Assembly: GCA_023254365.1 (NCBI GenBank)
Contig: JALRLQ010000061.1
Location: 1-9,174 of the forward strand
Origin: Candidatus Poseidonia sp.
GTDB taxonomy: Archaea; Thermoplasmatota; Poseidoniia; Poseidoniales; Poseidoniaceae
Length of the DNA stretch: 9,174 nt
Reading direction: 5' to 3'
Made by a program: the position numbers and the translations under genes
Shown here: positions 1 through 6,505 of the stretch, piece after piece
How the letters are laid out: each line of letters begins with the position of its first letter
Numbering within the stretch: the stretch's first letter is position 1
The notes under the pieces: model-generated
What the model was told of the DNA's origin: nothing
Database searches by the model: none
Seen by the model: only the letters and a program-made list of their open reading frames with translations

Positions 1-108
1 TCCTCCACCGCCACGTCCTTCAGAGCGCCGGTCACCGCCGTCACGTCGTCCTCCACCGCCACGTCCTTCAGAGCGCCGGTCACCGCCGTCACGTCGTCCT
101 CCACCGCC
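1..108 (-). repeat. 48-bp perfect tandem repeat (two full copies plus part of a third) in the RGG tail
   Basis: Bases 1-48 and 49-96 are identical, and 97-108 repeats the first 12 bases of the unit. The unit is a multiple of three and encodes the 16-residue block RRDGGDRRSEGRGGGG (residues 255-270 and 271-286), so copy number can change without breaking the frame. The window begins exactly at a unit boundary, so further copies may lie outside. Identity at every base, including third codon positions, points to recent expansion or ongoing homogenisation. Confidence 0.93.
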
Positions 109-858
109 GCCGCCCGGCCGTGGAGCCTGGCATCGATTGCATGCATCCCTGAACGAGAAGTTCGAGTTGTTGCACGAGGGACAGGTCCAATCGTTGTCGT
201 TGAAGTTCCCTCGACCTTGGCCGCGCTGCTGGCGGTCGTTGTTGAAGCGACGGTTGTCACGGGGACGGTCGTTACCGAAACGACCACCCTCTTGACGACG
301 GTCGGAGCGGTCGTTGAATCGGGGGCGCTGATTTCCTCGCTGACCTCCACCGCCACCGGGTTTGGGGGCTTGGCATCGGTTGCAAGCTGTTCGGCGAGCA
401 AAGTTCGAATTGTTGCAGGCAGGACAGGTCCAATCCTCGTTGAAGGTGGTGCGTCCACGAGAGCGGTCGTCCCTTGAGAACGAACTGCGGCGGTCGTTGG
501 AACGTTGGTTTCGGCCTTGCCCGTCCCACGACCGTTGGTTCCCTTCTCGGCGGTCGTCCCTTCTTTGGAAACCATCACGACTGCGCTGGTCCCGCTGCTG
601 GGGAGGCCGTTCACTGCGTGGTTGTTTGGCCCGGACCGTCACGGAAAGGCCAATCAGGTCATCGAGGTTGAGGTTCCTGTCAATATGAGCGACATGGACC
701 AATGGATGGTCGGTGCTGCCCAAGACGCCGTCCACTTTTCCAATGTAGACGCCGTCGTCTGCTCGAACCATGATGGCATTCAGCGCAGGTGAGGAACCTT
801 CGAAGTGAACGAGGAGCCCGCCTTCGTGACTTTGCGATTCAACCGTTCCTGTAAACAT
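1..858 (-). CDS. Gar1-like domain protein with RGG-type tail and two RanBP2 zinc fingers (3' end off window)
   Basis: The frame is open from ATG at 858 to the left edge, giving 286 residues with no stop, so the C-terminus is missing. Residues about 3-78 resemble the Gar1/Naf1 beta-barrel: an opening G-T-V strand, then the core IGKVDGVLGSTDHPLVHV (39-56) and a closing IGLSVTV strand (69-75). This lines up with the archaeal Gar1 pattern G-x-V-x-D-V-F-G-P-V-x-x-P-Y. Gar1 is a core protein of H/ACA pseudouridylation RNPs. Residues 79-139 are rich in R, Q, D and S. Two RanBP2-type zinc fingers follow (Cys145/148/159/162 and Cys226/229/240/243), separated and followed by Arg/Gly/Asn-rich stretches. 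The usual archaeal Gar1 is only about 75-100 residues, so the tail is exceptional. No Shine-Dalgarno precedes the ATG, and there is no in-frame start between it and the upstream stop. RNA binding is well supported; a true H/ACA role is inferred. It could instead be a Gar1-fold RNA-binding paralogue. Confidence 0.75.
   Translation of the reverse strand, partial: MFTGTVESQSHEGGLLVHFEGSSPALNAIMVRADDGVYIGKVDGVLGSTDHPLVHVAHIDRNLNLDDLIGLSVTVRAKQPRSERPPQQRDQRSRDGFQRRDDRREGNQRSWDGQGRNQRSNDRRSSFSRDDRSRGRTTFNEDWTCPACNNSNFARRTACNRCQAPKPGGGGGQRGNQRPRFNDRSDRRQEGGRFGNDRPRDNRRFNNDRQQRGQGRGNFNDNDWTCPSCNNSNFSFRDACNRCQAPRPGGGGGGRRDGGDRRSEGRGGGGRRDGGDRRSEGRGGGG
121..189 (-). other. RanBP2-type zinc finger 2 (domain of the Gar1-like protein)
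   Basis: Residues 224-246 form a second finger with the same pattern: Trp224, Cys226, Cys229, Asn233, Cys240, Cys243. Its second half, NFSFRDACNRCQAPRP, resembles the FUS/TAF15-type finger (NFSWRNECNQCKAPKP, from memory), including the Pro/Gly-rich exit into an RGG tract. The first half shares nearly all residues and many codons with finger 1, so the two arose by internal duplication. One of the two arginines kept in finger 1 is Phe here (Ser-Phe-Arg), so RNA affinity or specificity may differ between the fingers. Confidence 0.87.
364..432 (-). other. RanBP2-type zinc finger 1 (domain of the Gar1-like protein)
   Basis: Residues 143-165 fit the RanBP2 finger pattern W-x-C-x2-C-x3-N-x6-C-x2-C exactly: Trp143, Cys145, Cys148, Asn152, Cys159, Cys162. 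The segment after Asn152 reads FARRTACNRCQAPK, close to the second finger of human ZRANB2 as I remember it (WARRSECNMCNTPK). It keeps the Ala-Arg-Arg trio that contacts single-stranded GGU-type RNA in that family. The stacking Trp is replaced by Phe153, also aromatic. Zinc binding is highly likely; RNA binding is inferred from the conserved contacts. Confidence 0.88.
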
Positions 859-906
859 TGCAAGGCCTGGTGTTTCCTGCCTGCGTCGCTTTTTGGTTGT
901 GTCGGT

Positions 907-2862
907 TTATTCGTCCCGACCACGGCGAAGCAACACGGCTGCACCAAGCATGGAGAGGGTGGCCAACAAGGAGGTTGCCGGCAACGCTCCGTCAGCATCG
1001 GGTTCCACTTGTGGTGGAGACACGATGGGGTCATCGACAACGGGGAGGTTGATGGCGACCGTGAGTTGCGTGGAGGCTCCGGACTCATCGGTGGCGGTGA
1101 TGACCACATCGTAGTTGGTGAGGCCGTTGGCCATGCAAATCGCTGTTGAAACGTCCACGTCCCAGTTGATGCCGTTGATGTTGAAGCCTTGGTAGTCGGC
1201 ACCGCAGATGGTCAATCGCATGGTCACCACTTCGAGGTCGGGGTCAGAGACCAAGCCGAACATTGAGAATTTCAGTTGGCTTTCATCCCATGTGGCGTTC
1301 TCACCGTTGAAGTTCGCCGCCACGGAAATGATCGGAGGCGAGTTCGGTTTGACGAGAGCCAAATCCATGTCCGACCGGTAGTCGAGCATACCAACAGCAC
1401 TTGCTTCGCTGATGAAGGTGAAACTGCCCGGGCGGATGTTGTCGAGGGACACCACGGTCTCCGTGGTTGCGGAAGACGACACGGTGACCGTATCGCCTGC
1501 AGCCCCCAACATGCCGTTTTGGGATGCCCGAACGGACATCAGGAATTCATTGACCAAACCCGATGAGGTGACGGTCATCACGGCGTTTTTACCGGATTCA
1601 TCCAACACGGCTGTCGCCGTGAAGAGGGTGCCAAACGTCCATGTTCGGGTGTCGTTTTCATCGCTGGCCCCGAGAGGGTCGACGGCGATGCAGGTGGCGG
1701 TCGATTGGGTTGCCCCCGCTGGTTGCGTGACGAAGAAATCACCGAGGACGTTGGTCGAAACGGACCAACCCGACTGATCGAAGGTGCACTGCAGCGACCA
1801 TCCGTTGTCATCGCTGGCCCATCCGTTTCCAAGTTCGGCGGTGGCAAAGGGCCAGGTGCCCTCGCCGGAGGTCGCAATCGCCGTTCCGTTGGGAGGTGCA
1901 CTTGCCGTCCAGATCGGTATGTCGTTGGTAGCGGGTTCTTGGGTTGTGAAATCCATGAACATGTTGCATTCCAAGTCCCATTGTGTTCGGTCAAAGGACA
2001 CCAGTTGGGTGACCTGAAGGGAACCGTCGCCAAGGTACGTGAAGGATGGTTCGTTGATGTTGTCGCAGGATTGACCGCTGTCCGGAGCATTGTCCGTTAC
2101 TCGGAAGGCGTACATTCGCAAGCCCTGAAGCACCGGGAACGTGACTCGAAGGGCTGCATTGCTCATGTTGGTGATGTTCATCGCCAAGGTGAAGTTCGAG
2201 ACACCGCTGTTGGGCAGTTGGTCCCAACGAACGTTGTTGGTTTCACCTTGTGCAACCGCGAGACTGATTTCCATGTCGTCCGTGGTCGAGGTCGGCACCT
2301 CTTTGCAATCTTGGGCAGCACCGAAGTTGGTGCAGGTCCTTGAATCAGGATGTCCGTCGGGACCGAGGTTCACTTCATCGAGGCCAATGCCCTCTTCAAC
2401 GAATTCAAAGTCGTTCCAGTCAACGCCACCGGAATGGGGGATACCTTCTCGCATGCCCAATCTGGTTTCCATATCGGCGATGCATTTTGGTCCGATGCTG
2501 CGAACGGCGTCACGCTCATCGGTGCTGATCCAGTCGTTGTCTCCACCTGGAAGCCCCTCAAACAACCCATCGAGGTTGTCGCGGACGATGGCTGAATTTG
2601 AGCCGTTGACCCACGCATTGGCGTACAAGTCGCCTGTGGCCCAATCGTCCAACACGTTGAGTTCAAACAGGGCAAAGTCGTACTCGAAGAGGTCCTCAAA
2701 GGTGTAGCCGCTGCAGTCCACATCGAGTTCTTGTCGCCCTTCTGCAGGCAGGACCTTGCTGTCCTCTTCAAGCGAGGAAATCCATGGGGTAGAAACAACA
2801 CTCAGCATCAAGAAGGCAAGGCTGAGGGAGGCCAGGGTGGTCGGTCGCGTGCTGCGTGCCAT
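907..2862 (-). CDS. Secreted surface protein with C-terminal membrane anchor, function unknown
   Basis: This 651-residue protein is not assigned to a named family. Residues 1-28 form a signal peptide: basic start, then a hydrophobic stretch SLSLAFLMLSVV. The C-terminus has a hydrophobic segment (about 627-645) after an acidic/proline linker and ends in RRGRDE, the layout of archaeal C-terminal sorting or anchoring signals. Ten cysteines and at least seven N-x-S/T sequons (Asn86, 223, 229, 232, 325, 403, 522) fit an exported, disulfide-bonded, possibly glycosylated protein. Residues 107-116 (GDNDWISTDE) resemble a dockerin/EF-hand calcium loop. Residues about 508-608 look like a cadherin/Ig-type beta-sandwich, with a SDPDLE turn and a closing run YDVVITATDESG. 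The middle (about 190-490) is Thr/Ser/Asn-rich and probably all-beta. The gene starts 45 bases after the ABC permease stop and lacks a Shine-Dalgarno, so it may have its own leaderless promoter. Role could be adhesion, nutrient capture or cell-surface structure; the sequence does not decide. Confidence 0.85.
   Translation of the reverse strand: MARSTRPTTLASLSLAFLMLSVVSTPWISSLEEDSKVLPAEGRQELDVDCSGYTFEDLFEYDFALFELNVLDDWATGDLYANAWVNGSNSAIVRDNLDGLFEGLPGGDNDWISTDERDAVRSIGPKCIADMETRLGMREGIPHSGGVDWNDFEFVEEGIGLDEVNLGPDGHPDSRTCTNFGAAQDCKEVPTSTTDDMEISLAVAQGETNNVRWDQLPNSGVSNFTLAMNITNMSNAALRVTFPVLQGLRMYAFRVTDNAPDSGQSCDNINEPSFTYLGDGSLQVTQLVSFDRTQWDLECNMFMDFTTQEPATNDIPIWTASAPPNGTAIATSGEGTWPFATAELGNGWASDDNGWSLQCTFDQSGWSVSTNVLGDFFVTQPAGATQSTATCIAVDPLGASDENDTRTWTFGTLFTATAVLDESGKNAVMTVTSSGLVNEFLMSVRASQNGMLGAAGDTVTVSSSATTETVVSLDNIRPGSFTFISEASAVGMLDYRSDMDLALVKPNSPPIISVAANFNGENATWDESQLKFSMFGLVSDPDLEVVTMRLTICGADYQGFNINGINWDVDVSTAICMANGLTNYDVVITATDESGASTQLTVAINLPVVDDPIVSPPQVEPDADGALPATSLLATLSMLGAAVLLRRGRDE
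910..985 (-). other. C-terminal membrane anchor / putative sorting signal of the secreted protein
   Basis: Residues 627-651 have three parts: a short LPATS-containing lead, about 18 hydrophobic residues ending in AAVLL, and the basic-acidic tail RRGRDE. This is the general layout of PGF-CTERM-like signals recognised by archaeosortases. The lead is not the canonical PGF motif, so simple membrane anchoring without processing is equally possible. Confidence 0.6.
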
Positions 2863-2907
2863 GAGGCACCGTTGCCTTTCGCCTTCATGAAGAATTGCAC
2901 GCTTTCA

Positions 2908-3738
2908 TCACGGTACAAGGGCTTCCATGCGTTTGTGGAGGGCCCACCACGGCAACACCGTCCATGCGAGAGCAGCCAGCCAGGATTGCCAGGCTGCGAC
3001 TCCACGATCCACGGTGGGCAATTGCGTTTCAAGCAAATGATGGTACACACCGTTGGGTGAGAGCAGGTCGAGCATCCCTTCAAGCGCCACCCAAGCCGGG
3101 TCATTGGCCTCTCCCACCGCCACACCTGAGGCATAGGCCACCATCGAAGTGACCAGAGCCCACAAGAAGGTGAAGAAGAACCAAACCCCAACACCGAACG
3201 CAATGGCCGAACCCTGCTCACGGGCGGTGGTTGAAGCCAAGAGGGCGAACAAGGTGTACCACAACACGATGAGGCTCGTCGAAACCACGTACACCAACAG
3301 TTCCTCCAGCGTGGGCCACGCGCCCATGCGAGCGTTGACCACGAACACCGATACGGCCATCAAGACATAGACGGGCAGCAAGATGCTTTGGAGATGGCCA
3401 AGAATCAGGGCTGCTGCTTGATGTTGGCGGGGCATCGGTTGAGCCAGTTGAATTTCCAACATACCGCTCGCCCGGTCTTTGCTCACACCATCAAACGCCA
3501 TGAGCACAGCGCACATCGTGGCACCGAACACCACGCCCAACGAAGCGTAGAACAAGACTTCCATGGCCGTGTCGGGCTGGTGACCGCCAGGGAGCACGAT
3601 GTTGGGGTCGGAAAAGCCCCAGGCCAATCCCGGCATGAAGAGGATGAGGATGGGAAGCATGATCTTCAGTCGGATGCCGGCGAGTCGCTCTGTTCGAATC
3701 CGACGTGCTACTCGCACGATTCGTTGGAGATCACTCAT
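2908..3738 (-). CDS. ABC-2 type transporter permease (NosY-like)
   Basis: This 276-residue integral membrane protein has about six hydrophobic helices (near residues 24-42, 60-82, 108-133, 145-168, 176-204 and 249-267), typical of ABC-2 permeases. The segment FDGVSKDRASGMLEIQLAQPMPR (residues 82-104) matches the cytosolic coupling region after the second helix in NosY-type permeases, where an acidic/basic D-x-x-x-x-x-R-x-x-G run leads into L-x-x-P-x-x-R. The start codon overlaps the ATPase stop by 8 bases (ATGAGTGA), and GGAGGT lies 8 bases upstream, so the two are translationally coupled. It pairs with the upstream ATPase to form the transporter. The substrate is unknown. NosFY-like pairs handle copper-related proteins, but the same fold serves antibiotics, lipids and sodium, and nothing here distinguishes these. 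Confidence 0.88.
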   Translation of the reverse strand: MSDLQRIVRVARRIRTERLAGIRLKIMLPILILFMPGLAWGFSDPNIVLPGGHQPDTAMEVLFYASLGVVFGATMCAVLMAFDGVSKDRASGMLEIQLAQPMPRQHQAAALILGHLQSILLPVYVLMAVSVFVVNARMGAWPTLEELLVYVVSTSLIVLWYTLFALLASTTAREQGSAIAFGVGVWFFFTFLWALVTSMVAYASGVAVGEANDPAWVALEGMLDLLSPNGVYHHLLETQLPTVDRGVAAWQSWLAALAWTVLPWWALHKRMEALVP

Positions 3739-4786
3739 CTTCGCCGACCTCCGTTGCTCGCATTGGAATCATCGCCGAGGAGGCCACTTCAAGACTGATG
3801 TCGTCCAAACTCATGCCGGTGGCAGCACACAACCATTCCACCAGATTGGGGCGTGCTGGAGACCACGACGATACGGTGACCGATTGTGCAAGACAGGCAT
3901 CGAGCACGCCACGAGCATCACCGCGAACGGTGAGTGACCACCGTTCGTCGCTCACCTCGAAGCTCAAGACCTCAGCATCGCACGCATCCACCGCCTCGTT
4001 CACGTCCAGCGACCCAATGCCTTCGAGGACATAGCGGCCGTCCAGACCGAGGCGGCGCTCAACATCCTCAAGCGGCCCTTCATCCAAGAGTTGTCCCCGA
4101 TGCAGCAGGGCGATGCGATCGATCAACCCCTCAAGTTGTGTGACCATGTGCGAAGAAATCACCACGCAGACACCTTTCTCGGCCAGTCGGCGAACCAAGG
4201 ACGCAAAGGCTTCGGATGCCACCGGGTCAAGTCCGTTGAACGGTTCGTCGAGCAACAGCACGTTGGGGGAGCCCAAGAGGGCTGCTGCGATGGAAAGCCG
4301 TTGACGCATGCCTTGGCTCAGGTTGTCCAAGGCTTCTTCGGCTCGCTCACCCAAACCGACCATGCTGAGCAACCCACCGAGGTGACGCTGCGTTGAACCT
4401 CGCATGTCGTTGAGTTGTTCGAGCGCCTCCATCACCGTCATGCGTCCTTGCCAGCGCACCTGCTCGGGCATGTGACCGACCAACCGGCGAAGGTCGACGG
4501 TGTCCAGGCCGTCATCATCGTTCATGTGGGAGCGAACCACGCCTGCCTGAATCGGTAGTACACCGGCCATCATCCGCAGCAGGGTGGTTTTGCCCGCCCC
4601 GTTGGGGCCGACCAACCCCAGCACGGACCCGGCATGGAGGTTCAGGTTGAGCCCAAGAATGCCAGCGCCCGGGCGCGTGGCCCAAGGTTTGAACAGCCTC
4701 GGAGCCGGAACAGCATGGCGATGCTGCACTTCATGGAAGGTCAGCAGCGGCTCCGCCATGGATGAAGGGAGGCGAAACCCTCGCAT
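3731..4786 (-). CDS. ABC transporter ATP-binding protein
   Basis: This is a complete ABC nucleotide-binding subunit that powers the adjacent permease. Counting from the ATG at 4786, it shows Walker A GPNGAGKTT (60-68), a Q-loop glutamine in MPEQ (109), signature LSQGM (156-160), Walker B VLLLDEP (176-182) with catalytic Glu181, D-loop GLD, and switch histidine in SSH (213). All catalytic residues are intact. The N-terminus carries about a dozen extra residues between the first strand and the core (PAPRLFKPWATRPG). A C-terminal domain of about 100 residues follows the ATPase core, as in CcmA/NosF-type drug or lipid exporters. Start choice is uncertain: TTG at 4789, ATG at 4786 and ATG at 4759 are in frame, and none has a clear Shine-Dalgarno. 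The gene is divergent from 4834-5727, so a promoter for both must lie in under 80 bases. Confidence 0.93.
   Translation of the reverse strand: MRGFRLPSSMAEPLLTFHEVQHRHAVPAPRLFKPWATRPGAGILGLNLNLHAGSVLGLVGPNGAGKTTLLRMMAGVLPIQAGVVRSHMNDDDGLDTVDLRRLVGHMPEQVRWQGRMTVMEALEQLNDMRGSTQRHLGGLLSMVGLGERAEEALDNLSQGMRQRLSIAAALLGSPNVLLLDEPFNGLDPVASEAFASLVRRLAEKGVCVVISSHMVTQLEGLIDRIALLHRGQLLDEGPLEDVERRLGLDGRYVLEGIGSLDVNEAVDACDAEVLSFEVSDERWSLTVRGDARGVLDACLAQSVTVSSWSPARPNLVEWLCAATGMSLDDISLEVASSAMIPMRATEVGEDE
3747..3752 (-). promoter_or_regulatory. Shine-Dalgarno of the ABC permease
   Basis: On the minus strand GGAGGT stands 8 bases before the permease ATG, inside the end of the ATPase gene. It fixes the permease start at 3738 and supports a two-gene operon. 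Confidence 0.8.
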
Positions 4787-4833
4787 CAACCTTGGCGAAA
4801 GGCGAACCTCTATGACGGGAAGTTGCTGACTCG
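4787..4833. promoter_or_regulatory. Short divergent intergenic region
   Basis: About 47 bases separate the likely ATPase start (minus) and the membrane-protein start (plus), so they must hold or overlap two outward promoters. The only AT-leaning element is CTCTATGA near 4808-4815, about 20-26 bases before the plus-strand ATG; this could be a weak TATA-like box for a leaderless transcript. Neither start has a Shine-Dalgarno. The promoter assignment is inferred mainly from geometry. Confidence 0.3.
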
Positions 4834-5727
4834 ATGTCGACCTTCATGCTGTGGCAGGGCCTGCTTCAATCCCTTGCTCCGTTGCTCGGGGGAGCCATCA
4901 CGTTGCGATGGCTGCACCAGCGCAAGGCCACCGAGGAAGAGGAAGATTGGCTCAAGCCGGTCGGAAAAGACGGCATTCGGTTGACGCTGCTGGCGGTGGT
5001 GTTGTTGTGGGTCGTGCCGGGCGGCGCTCTTCTCGTCGTCCCGTTGGCCTTGGGCCTCTCGCTGCTCAGTCCTGCTGCTCGCGAGGAATGGTCAACCCAT
5101 CGCACACCACGTCTCGTGGCCGTGGGTGTGGCGTTGCTGTGCTTGGGAGCATCGGGTTTGTTACCCGTTGCGCAACCCGTGGCGCCTGAAGCATGGGGTC
5201 AACCGTTGTTCACGGAGAACCCCCATGCTCCTCCTTATCCCGCCAGTGAACAATACACTTGGGTGACCACCGACGCGGTGATTTTGCAATCGGTCTCCAT
5301 TCGTCTACCCCACCAACCCGGCGTGTATGGAGCAGAATGGACCGCCATGGCACTTGCCGCCCTTCTCAGCATGGAAACCTCACGCATGCATCAAGCCATC
5401 GAACTCATCGACGAAGATGTCAGGGCGTTCACCATCGACCCCGAAGATGTGTTTCTCGAACCTGTGCCTGCCCCGTCATCCTTGGATATTCGCCTCACCA
5501 GCGAGGTTGAGGAAACGGTGGAATTCCGTCGCTACGACATCAAAACGACAGCGGTTGGTGTTGACCCAAGCGGGACAAAAGTGGGCGAGGTCTCAACCGC
5601 CAGTCTCGCTTCGTGGGGCGGTCAACTGGACATGTTGATCATCGTCAGGCCCATCCTGCATCCCACCTTGGCGGACGATGCCAACGGTGAGACCTACATC
5701 CGAACGTGGTTGAACGCCCACGATTGA
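4834..5727 (+). CDS. Predicted membrane protein, function unknown
   Basis: I do not recognise a family for this 297-residue protein. It has a hydrophobic N-terminal segment (about 4-24), a charged patch rich in Glu (33-38), a long hydrophobic run (about 48-80, possibly two short helices) and another helix (about 92-112). A soluble part of about 180 residues (115-297) follows, with mixed alpha/beta character and no obvious catalytic motif. The C-terminal half contains an acidic helix-like stretch (about 185-207) and alternating hydrophobic strands (about 217-275). The start ATG lies in a 47-base divergent gap and has no Shine-Dalgarno, which suits a leaderless message. It is the only plus-strand gene and ends 10 bases before the sdhB stop, tail to tail. 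The intact long frame, and the absence of an alternative long frame here, support it as real. Confidence 0.8.
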   Translation: MSTFMLWQGLLQSLAPLLGGAITLRWLHQRKATEEEEDWLKPVGKDGIRLTLLAVVLLWVVPGGALLVVPLALGLSLLSPAAREEWSTHRTPRLVAVGVALLCLGASGLLPVAQPVAPEAWGQPLFTENPHAPPYPASEQYTWVTTDAVILQSVSIRLPHQPGVYGAEWTAMALAALLSMETSRMHQAIELIDEDVRAFTIDPEDVFLEPVPAPSSLDIRLTSEVEETVEFRRYDIKTTAVGVDPSGTKVGEVSTASLASWGGQLDMLIIVRPILHPTLADDANGETYIRTWLNAHD

Positions 5728-5737
5728 ACAAACGACC

Positions 5738-6505
5738 TCAGTACCGTACCTTCTGTCGGGTGAGGGTGCGCCAAATTCGCTGCAGAGGGTCGTAATACCG
5801 GTCCACAACACGCTCCTTGAGTTGGATGATGGCATCGTCGGTGATTTGAATGCCGGCAGGGCACACTTCCGTGCAGCATCGGGTGATGTTGCAGTATTCA
5901 ACGCCGAATTCCTTCTTGATTTCGGGGACACGGTCTTCGATGTCCAGGGGGTGCATTTCGTAATTGGCCAATCGGACGAGGTTTCGGGGGCCTGCGAAGT
6001 CGTCGAAAAGTTCGTGGTCGCGCAGAACATGGCAGGTGTTCACGCACAGGAAACATTCGATGCATTCTCGGAAATGCTGCACACGGTCGGCCTCCATTTG
6101 GTTGAACTCCCAATCGAGGTGCTCTGGTCCGTTGATCGGTTTGATGCGCTGGGCAACATCGTAGTTCCAACTCACGTCCGTCACCAAATCCTTGACGTGA
6201 GGGAAGGTCTTCATCGGGCGGATTTCAATCGGTTGACCGGCCGGTGTTTCGGCCACGACGTCGCTCATGCGCGTCATGCACATCAGGCGTGGGCGTCCGT
6301 TGATTTCTGCAGAACACGAGCCGCACTTTCCTGCTTTGCAGTTCCATCGGACCGCCATGTCGGGTTCCTGCTCGTGTTGGATACGGTGAACACAATCCAA
6401 GACCACCATGCCTTCGTCGAGTTCCAATTCATACGCTTCGAGTTTGGCGTCGTCACCTTCGCCTCGAAGGATGTTGAACGATTGCTTGGTTCCTTTGAGT
6501 GACAT
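5738..6505 (-). CDS. sdhB: Succinate dehydrogenase iron-sulfur subunit SdhB
   Basis: This 255-residue subunit passes electrons from the FAD of SdhA through three iron-sulfur clusters to quinone. The plant-type ferredoxin domain has Cys56, Cys61, Cys64 and Cys76 for the [2Fe-2S] cluster (motif CKAGKCGSC). The C-terminal domain has CIECFLCVNTC (148-158) and Cys205, Cys211 and Cys215. By analogy with E. coli SdhB, Cys148/151/154/215 hold [4Fe-4S] and Cys158/205/211 hold [3Fe-4S]. An extra Cys210 sits beside Cys211. The motif IECFLCVNTCHVLRDHE and the following AGPR resemble the actinobacterial Sdh1 iron-sulfur subunit as I remember it. The ATG shares one base with the sdhA stop (TGATG) and has a perfect Shine-Dalgarno 7 bases upstream, so it is translated in an operon with sdhA. 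It ends 10 bases from a convergent gene. Confidence 0.96.
   Translation of the reverse strand: MSLKGTKQSFNILRGEGDDAKLEAYELELDEGMVVLDCVHRIQHEQEPDMAVRWNCKAGKCGSCSAEINGRPRLMCMTRMSDVVAETPAGQPIEIRPMKTFPHVKDLVTDVSWNYDVAQRIKPINGPEHLDWEFNQMEADRVQHFRECIECFLCVNTCHVLRDHELFDDFAGPRNLVRLANYEMHPLDIEDRVPEIKKEFGVEYCNITRCCTEVCPAGIQITDDAIIQLKERVVDRYYDPLQRIWRTLTRQKVRY

Noticed and set aside
1..108. CRISPR array or regulatory direct repeats
   Set aside because: The repeats are directly adjacent without spacers, are a multiple of three and encode an in-frame Arg/Gly block.
217..792. Several short frames in the first 800 bases that could pass for small genes
   Set aside because: The minus-strand frame from 858 to the edge encodes recognisable Gar1-like and zinc-finger domains; the others are its out-of-frame shadows.
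1705..2343. Plus-strand open frame of 212 codons opposite the secreted protein
   Set aside because: The minus-strand gene has a signal peptide, conserved-looking beta domains and a C-terminal anchor; the opposite frame is a shadow.
5728..5737. Terminator between the convergent genes
   Set aside because: Only 10 bases, with no hairpin and no T-run on either strand.
5822..6502. Plus-strand open frame of 226 codons opposite sdhB
   Set aside because: SdhB with all cluster cysteines occupies the other strand; the antisense protein shows no family features.
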